From the NCBI RefSeq assembly GCF_032062135.1, contig NC_092861.1, forward strand, positions 135,991,952 through 136,055,951: a stretch of DNA of 64,000 bases, read 5' to 3'. The notes under the pieces are model-generated. The model was not told the DNA's origin and made no database searches. It saw only the letters and a list, made by a program, of their open reading frames with translations. Positions 61,201-64,000 of the stretch are shown here, piece by piece. The position numbers and the translations under genes were made by a program. Position 1 is the first letter of the stretch. Each line of letters opens with the position of its first letter. Source of the stretch: Pyxicephalus adspersus (Eukaryota; Chordata; Amphibia; Anura; Pyxicephalidae).

Positions 61201-63984
61201 AGTTTTACATATAATTGCTAATTTTAGAGGTGTATTCACGTAATAAATTACAGTAAGGGAATAATTAAAACAACATACCACCTCATATTCTTTGAAATGC
61301 TAAAACCCTATACTGCTACAGGTGGTAAATTCTTCACAGTTTGCCTCTAAGTTAGCCTCATGCTCTGTCCATTTATCTGGGAAAGATAGTCATCTAAAAA
61401 CACATGGAGGTGGATGAAAAATGTGGAAAATCCTGCCAAATATCTCAACAGTTGTGGTTGCAGGCAATAAAAATTTGCTATTTTTTACTGTGGCTATTTG
61501 AAGATAGCTTCAGAATGGGTATATTAATGACAAATGATTTCATTTTTTTATATATACAAGATAGAGTTTCTCTTTAAAATCACAAAAGCATGTGTTTAGA
61601 GACTTGAATCTGTAAAAATATTTTACCCATTTGTACCGAATTCTCCCCAAGTCACCTTATCACACAGCCTAATCATCACCACACCCAGCTTAAGGTTCTT
61701 ATAGCCATGCCTGTTTTTATTTTACATTAGGTAATGGAGCTCCAAGACTTCTTGGCCCTTCTGTTCTTCAGCTGCAAGTAAATAATACATTTAAGGTGAT
61801 ATTTACTGCGTATGATCCAAATAATGACACAGTATCATTTTCCCTTGTGAAGCCCATTCCTCCAGGAGCTTCCATCACACAAAGTAAGTAATACTGTCAC
61901 AAAAAAAGAGAGGTGTGTTATGTAATATATTATTTGGTGATATAACTGTTGTTGCTGAATCTTCCTGATTCCTCTTTCCAGATTTTTAATGTTTATATAA
62001 TACTTGTCATGTTTGTATTTGTATCTGTGTTGCTGCTAGGAGACATTTATGATCCATATTTGTTTTGATTTTTACAATTTTACAAAAAAGTAAAATAGAG
62101 TACAAAGTTTGTATTGGAGAACCCTGTGTCCAAGGGAATTTTCCTAATTTCTGAGAAATTTCCTCATACTTTCTTTTGTGTTTCCAGGAGAGGAAGTTAA
62201 GATAAATGACCCCAAAAGCAATATTTTATCTGTTTCCTACTTTATTAAAAGCTATAAAAAGGTTATGATATCAGATGCATTTATTTCAATGATATTTCTC
62301 AAAAATCCTTAATTCCATTTTTAAAACTGAACGATAGCATAAAAATGTTGTTTTTCCATTTCTGACCATTTTATTGTCCATTCTGACCATTTTATTTAGG
62401 AAAACAAAAAGACAGAGAATTTAAGTCAGAATTTTTTTTTGCAAATAACACAGACCAAGTAATGGGGATTCATGGGAATGATGTTGAGCAGCAGCTGGGT
62501 AAACAATGGTTCTGCCTAAACTCTAATCCTCATGTTCAGAAGAGATCCGGTGACTATAGTCACCTATAATCACCTATAGATCAGATACTATAAAAGCTGG
62601 ATGTTTTTATAGAAGCACAGAATATAACTGGGTATTGAAGTTTTAAAGAAATGACATAGAACATCTGAATGCTTCATAGGTTCAGGAATATTTTTTTGTT
62701 CTCCTGTTGGAGCAAATTAAACCCTCTTTTCTAATGGATTTTTTGCCTTCCTCTGGATCAGCTATATCTATAGGGTTTTATCTGGGATATGCTAGTTTGC
62801 AGTATGTTTATTTCCTTTGTGGTTGAATTTGATGGACTTCCTTCAACCTGACTAAATATGTAATAAAGTAGCTGTAACAATGTATTAAACTAGTGTAAAT
62901 AAATGTGTGCATCTTCATAAAAATTGAGAAGGATACCAATAAGCTTATCAGAAAAAATAATTATCATCAAACTGCTGTTCCAGAATACTGCCCTTTACAT
63001 TAGATTCCTATAAAGCTAAAACCATTTAAAAATTTTAAAAAGTTTTATTCATTTATCTGTTTGTATCCCCAGATGGTCAGTTTACATGGACTCTCCAAGA
63101 TACAAAACTAACACAGCTGAATATACAATTAAATGACCAGCTCTCTGGTTCCATATTCAGGCCAATGGTACAAGTCTGTAGATGCATCAACAGTGGAACA
63201 TGCGATTACAGCATTATTGTTGACAATTATTATGATAGCAGATATCAGGTAACTACCTTCCTGTTCAGATATGGTTTTATGGAGTTTTAGTTAAAGAAAA
63301 ACAGTCTAAAAGTAAACAGCTTCTGCTTCTAGAAGATTTTGGAGTATATGTGCGGGAGTTTGTGCAAATTCAACTAAAACAGCCTTTGTGAGGTCGGGTG
63401 AAGATATTGACAAGAAGATTTGGTTTACAATTGGCATTCCCATTCATCCTGAAGGTGTTCTGTTAAGTAGGGTTGCTTTTTTCATATTGTGCAGGCTACT
63501 CAATTTTCTTCACCTCAAACCAAAAAAACATGTCTTTATGGGGCTGGCTTTGTGCACAGTCATGCTGGGACAAAAAAGCAGCATTCCAAACTATCACTAC
63601 AAGGTTTGAGGTGTATGAGTGTCAAAATAAAACATCTTGGTATGCTTTAAGATTAACAAGACCCTTTCATTGGAAACACTTGAATTCAATAATTTAAAAG
63701 GGAGTGTGATCAAGTACTGTAACATAGAAGCATTGCTTAAAAAGAAATGTTGGCAGCAAAAACAAGACTACATGTACATTTGTTTGTCTAGGTTGTTGGC
63801 TGTACTTGTCCAGATGGATTCTCTGGAACATTTTGTTCAAACCAGGCCACACCATGCCGTGGAGAACCTTGCTTTCCTGATGTGTCCTGCCTCAATCAGC
63901 AATACGGTACTCATTATCTGTGCAGTAAATGTCCAGCTGGAACTGTTGCCAATGGTAGAGAAGGCGAGAAGTGCTTTTTGAGTG
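37248..63984 (+). CDS. Giant EGF-array / NIDO / AMOP / VWD mosaic protein (MUC4-like), 17 exons, 3' partial
   Basis: Large extracellular mosaic protein, about 2,174 codons in the window and continuing past it. Order by rough residue: signal peptide 1-22; about 31 complete EGF-like domains plus a truncated one, 26-1325, mostly calcium-binding (D-I/V-D/N-E-C, and C-x-N-x4-Y/F-x-C-x-C); NIDO ~1328-1510 ([25 protein letters not shown]); AMOP ~1570-1720 ([25 protein letters not shown]); VWD ~1726-1915 ([23 protein letters not shown]); linker to 2000; cadherin-like/He_PIG-like ~2001-2110; then a cysteine module ([12 protein letters not shown]). MUC4 and invertebrate mucin-like proteins share NIDO-AMOP-VWD-EGF. 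Introns are GT..AG and phases agree at every junction; the one break is a +1 shift inside exon 6. Function unknown; an adhesive or barrier matrix role is inference. I do not know a vertebrate gene symbol. Confidence 0.88.
38208..39118. mobile_element. Repeat family 3 copy split by a CR1-type LINE (intron 1 of the EGF-array gene)
   Basis: The left piece (to about 38266) is 'ttggtgtttctcaacatggg', 'ggaaccccagggtttctcca'. The right piece (from about 39010) is 'tgaatttagtaattatagaa' and 'gaagacctgaaagttatttc', ending 'cccccatgtttaaaagctct'. In the 47 kb and 56 kb copies these parts are much closer together. Confidence 0.65.
38267..39010 (-). mobile_element. CR1/Jockey-like LINE 3' fragment, minus strand
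   Basis: The minus strand at 39028-38528 is open for 166 codons. It shows a CR1-type reverse-transcriptase end: [40 protein letters not shown], then [20 protein letters not shown] and FKKKLDDF. The 3' side is 'ttcaacctaacctaatatg' with repeated 'tatgtaactatg'. 5'-truncated; a relic with unusually few stops. Confidence 0.8.
39389..39444 (+). CDS. EGF-array gene exon 2: signal-peptide core
   Basis: The acceptor ctctctttttattag precedes 56 bases encoding [18 protein letters not shown], a strong hydrophobic core. The donor is GTAAGG, in phase 1. The signal peptide is thus split over a 2.1 kb intron. Confidence 0.8.
40942..43014 (+). CDS. EGF-array gene exon 3: 17 EGF-like domains in one exon
   Basis: This 2,073-base exon is phase 1 at both ends. 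Seventeen units of about 40 residues, each with six cysteines. Units 2-15 and 17 begin with D-I/V/T-D/N-E-C; unit 1 (MCTSKGLQC) and unit 16 ([10 protein letters not shown]) lack that calcium-binding start. The recurrent core is NTPGSYxCxCxxGFxGNG. Open frames on other strands and frames here are shadows caused by the biased codon pattern. Confidence 0.95.
43065..43605. mobile_element. Foldback element, family 4, in intron 3
   Basis: Arms 43218-43370 and 43395-43548 are near-perfect inverted repeats around a centre near 43383, each containing the smaller palindrome cactagaggttaattaacct. Outside them a 34-bp segment (43172-43205) is repeated directly and identically at 43549-43582. The left border has 'actagggatgagc'. 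A decayed relative lies at 31.4-31.8 kb. Confidence 0.85.
44194..44410. mobile_element. Palindromic MITE, family 1, copy d, in intron 3
   Basis: It starts gagcctaaattaaagctctc and ends gctttaataaatcaagccc, with mirrored arms ('gattcagcaaacctggaaga' / 'ttcaggattactgatcaccc'). AGT flanks both sides, a possible 3-bp target duplication. It is 180 bp before exon 4. Confidence 0.8.
44589..44711 (+). CDS. EGF-array gene exon 4: single calcium-binding EGF domain
   Basis: A 123-base exon with phase 1 introns on both sides, the classic one-domain-per-exon form. It encodes [18 protein letters not shown] and then [14 protein letters not shown]. It joins exon 3 (HCL|DIDEC) and exon 5 (T|DIDEC) in phase. 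Confidence 0.93.
46387..47254. mobile_element. Tc1/mariner-like non-autonomous element, about 868 bp, in intron 4
   Basis: The left end CAGTCTAGTGAAAAAGTATG and the right end ACTTTTTCTCATGACTG are inverted repeats, with TA on each side (46385-46386, 47255-47256) as expected for Tc1/mariner. No transposase frame is visible inside. Confidence 0.75.
47270..47577 (+). mobile_element. Repeat family 3 ('TTCTCAAAC'), most complete copy, intron 4
   Basis: It begins gtttctcaaacagggtttta and ends gttgaaaaagttgagaaagg, so the ends are inverted. Internal words 'gtgactctcaggtcaattta' and 'agacctgaaagtaattccag' are shared with the other copies. It ends 145 bp before exon 5. Confidence 0.68.
47722..49434 (+). 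CDS. EGF-array gene exon 5: 13 EGF-like domains plus a truncated one
   Basis: This 1,713-base exon is phase 1 to 1. Thirteen full calcium-binding units run from [12 protein letters not shown] to [13 protein letters not shown] fourteenth starts [17 protein letters not shown] and reaches GSYECS but loses its last two cysteines and leads into [13 protein letters not shown]. The donor is GTGTGT. The region before 47841 is in the same frame and belongs to the exon. Confidence 0.95.
49435..51462 (+). other. Intron 5 of the EGF-array gene
   Basis: A 2.0 kb intron between the EGF array and NIDO. Apart from the foldback element at 49.83-50.56 kb I see no recognisable feature. Confidence 0.6.
49830..50555. 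mobile_element. Long-arm foldback element, about 720 bp, intron 5
   Basis: The left arm (about 49834-50016) includes 'ctaaatttcatttattcatg', 'acataaaacttctttaaaaa' and 'caaacactctataagatatt'. The right arm (about 50372-50550) is its mirror ('agagtgtttgtgtgcacggt', 'aagaagttttatgtgttttt', 'cccatgaataaatgaaatc'). The middle carries a reverse 'gacgtgttttacgg...ctttttcagg' motif like that at 8.6 kb. Confidence 0.82.
51463..51597 (+). CDS. EGF-array gene exon 6: start of NIDO, with an apparent +1 frameshift
   Basis: The first part reads [15 protein letters not shown]...GRDVNSE in the frame set by exon 5. From 51541 the homologous NIDO sequence ([19 protein letters not shown]) is one frame over and exits in phase 0, which exon 7 needs. 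The exon is 135 bases; 134 would be continuous. The extra base lies at or near a TTTT run at 51540-51543. Confidence 0.85.
52063..52230 (+). CDS. EGF-array gene exon 7: NIDO domain core
   Basis: 168 bases, phase 0 to 0. It encodes [20 protein letters not shown], then [22 protein letters not shown] and GNGALWYQ. The AVFWDDAD motif is characteristic of NIDO. Confidence 0.95.
53213..53638. mobile_element. Young hAT-like MITE with perfect target duplication, intron 7
   Basis: Termini CAGGGGTCGGCAAACT and AGTTTGCCGACCCCTG are perfect 16-bp inverted repeats (right end read with one base overlap). The 8-bp flank TTCTAGAC occurs intact at 53205-53212 and 53639-53646. The 426-bp interior is GC-rich ('cagagccgctgcagctccaa'). 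Confidence 0.93.
54407..54586 (+). CDS. EGF-array gene exon 8: end of NIDO
   Basis: 180 bases, phase 0 to 0, reading [20 protein letters not shown] and later [18 protein letters not shown], a typical NIDO end. The donor GTAAAG at 54587 is chosen because it joins [10 protein letters not shown] in frame; a second GTAAGC lies 5 bases on. Confidence 0.9.
54783..54810. repeat. (TA)n microsatellite
   Basis: About 13 uninterrupted TA units in intron 8 of the EGF-array gene. Confidence 0.95.
55512..56118 (+). CDS. EGF-array gene exon 9: post-NIDO segment and AMOP start
   Basis: 607 bases from acceptor aaacacag, phase 0 to 1. It encodes [20 protein letters not shown], then the AMOP entry [10 protein letters not shown]...[19 protein letters not shown] and [14 protein letters not shown]. 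Several N-x-S/T sites are visible. Confidence 0.93.
56426..56612 (+). mobile_element. Repeat family 3, decayed copy in intron 9
   Basis: 'ctagggttcctccagaggtt', 'gttgtggatatagttattat' and 'agacctgaaagttattttaa' match the copies at 38, 39 and 47 kb. It ends 'gttaaaaagtttgggaaact'. Confidence 0.62.
56881..57018. mobile_element. Palindromic MITE, family 2, copy in intron 9
   Basis: Starts tgctctatttttataagtga and ends gattccctgttttataaata followed by gaccc, with the family's fold-back. It ends 98 bp before exon 10. Confidence 0.72.
57117..57227 (+). CDS. EGF-array gene exon 10: AMOP C-terminus
   Basis: 111 bases, phase 1 to 1. It encodes [20 protein letters not shown], then [16 protein letters not shown]. 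The W-C-C...LC...RP...C spacing matches AMOP. The donor GTACGT is weaker than GTAAGT; the phase with exon 11 supports it. Confidence 0.9.
58126..58340 (+). CDS. EGF-array gene exon 11: VWD N-terminus, no GDPH
   Basis: 215 bases, phase 1 to 0. It encodes [20 protein letters not shown], then [20 protein letters not shown] and LQGQTEKR. At the place where MUC4-type proteins have G-D-P-H, this reads G-T-L-H. Confidence 0.93.
58428..58503 (+). CDS. EGF-array gene exon 12: VWD
   Basis: 76 bases after acceptor tttgcag, encoding [20 protein letters not shown] and VEFKK. Donor GTAAGT, phase 1. Confidence 0.9.
59696..59983 (+). CDS. EGF-array gene exon 13: VWD C-terminus
   Basis: 288 bases, phase 1 to 1. 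It encodes [34 protein letters not shown] and the VWD signature [20 protein letters not shown]. Confidence 0.94.
60186..60430. repeat. Degenerate minisatellite built on 'gtgcaga/gtgcaaga' words, intron 13
   Basis: Loose tandem of units such as 'gagggtgcagaagtg', 'gcacagctgagagtgcaaaa', 'agtgcagagctcaatagtgc' and 'aagaggggttcaaaggtgag', about 30-45 bp each and strongly purine-rich on the plus strand. Confidence 0.65.
60777..61022 (+). CDS. EGF-array gene exon 14: post-VWD helical linker
   Basis: 246 bases, phase 1 to 1. It encodes [20 protein letters not shown], then [20 protein letters not shown]. The stretch is likely alpha-helical, with two cysteines, and is commonly found after VWD in this architecture. 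No named domain. Confidence 0.9.
61731..61883 (+). CDS. EGF-array gene exon 15: cadherin-like/He_PIG-like half
   Basis: 153 bases, phase 1 to 1, encoding [20 protein letters not shown], then [20 protein letters not shown]. The YDPNND-x-VSFSL pattern is that of cadherin-like or putative Ig (He_PIG) beta-sandwiches. Confidence 0.85.
61884..63072 (+). other. Intron 15 of the EGF-array gene
   Basis: A 1.2 kb AT-rich intron. The stretch around 62620-62880 ('tttgccttcctctggatcag', 'gaatttgatggacttccttc', 'cctgactaaatatgtaata') resembles the 3' side of a dispersed frog LINE. No exon was seen. Confidence 0.45.
63073..63248 (+). CDS. EGF-array gene exon 16: second half of the cadherin-like region
   Basis: 176 bases, phase 1 to 0. 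It encodes [20 protein letters not shown], then [15 protein letters not shown]. The CRCINSGTC end leads into the cysteine module of the next exon. Confidence 0.88.
63792..63984 (+). CDS. EGF-array gene exon 17: EGF-like cysteine module, last exon in window
   Basis: 193 bases from acceptor gtctag, phase 0 to 1. It encodes [20 protein letters not shown], then [20 protein letters not shown] and [18 protein letters not shown]. The donor GTAAGT at 63985 shows the gene continues to the right. Confidence 0.88.
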
Positions 63985-64000
63985 GTAAGTCAGGTGGAAC

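Noticed and set aside
1..64000. CRISPR arrays, bacterial operons, ribosome binding sites or endogenous viral genes
   Set aside because: Nothing of the kind was found. Gene structure, splice sites and repeats are those of a vertebrate nuclear genome; the only reverse-transcriptase remnants are LINE type.

Overview
The window looks like a piece of a vertebrate nuclear genome, most likely from an anuran amphibian, possibly a ranoid frog. Genes are split into short exons with canonical GT..AG introns and long intergenic spaces. One gene is a clear EPCAM ortholog. The DNA between genes is filled with hAT-type elements, palindromic MITEs, L2-like LINE 3' ends carrying the tail 'ttggcgctatataaatcc', and an L1/Tx1-like LINE. 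Placement within frogs rests on my recollection of this repeat mix and was not tested.

Layout. 1-5647, minus strand: the first six coding exons of EPCAM; the C-terminal exons lie beyond position 1. About 5950-6110: a candidate EPCAM promoter with a TATA box, two perfect CRE palindromes and a CACGCCCAC box. 6.2-37.2 kb: no protein-coding host gene recognised. This stretch holds L2-like fragments, four or more MITE and hAT families, and a degenerate L1/Tx1-like LINE at 23.0-26.9 kb that is itself broken by an L2 copy and an unknown insertion. 37248-63984, plus strand, open at the right edge: 17 exons of a large secreted or membrane mosaic protein, about 2,170 codons within the window. Its order is signal peptide, about 31 full EGF-like domains plus one incomplete one, NIDO, AMOP, VWD, a cadherin-like/He_PIG-like region and then another EGF-like cysteine module. 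The closest architecture I know is MUC4 and the invertebrate 'mucin-like' NIDO-AMOP-VWD proteins, with a fibrillin-like EGF array added at the N-terminus.

The most notable signals are in the large gene. Thirty EGF units lie in only two giant exons of 2.07 and 1.71 kb, separated by one ordinary single-EGF exon. The VWD domain lacks the GDPH motif that MUC4-type proteins carry. One apparent +1 frameshift sits in a four-T run in the first NIDO exon, although every other exon joins in phase. EPCAM and this gene are divergent neighbours and both encode cell-surface or extracellular modules, but nothing in the sequence shows that they work together.
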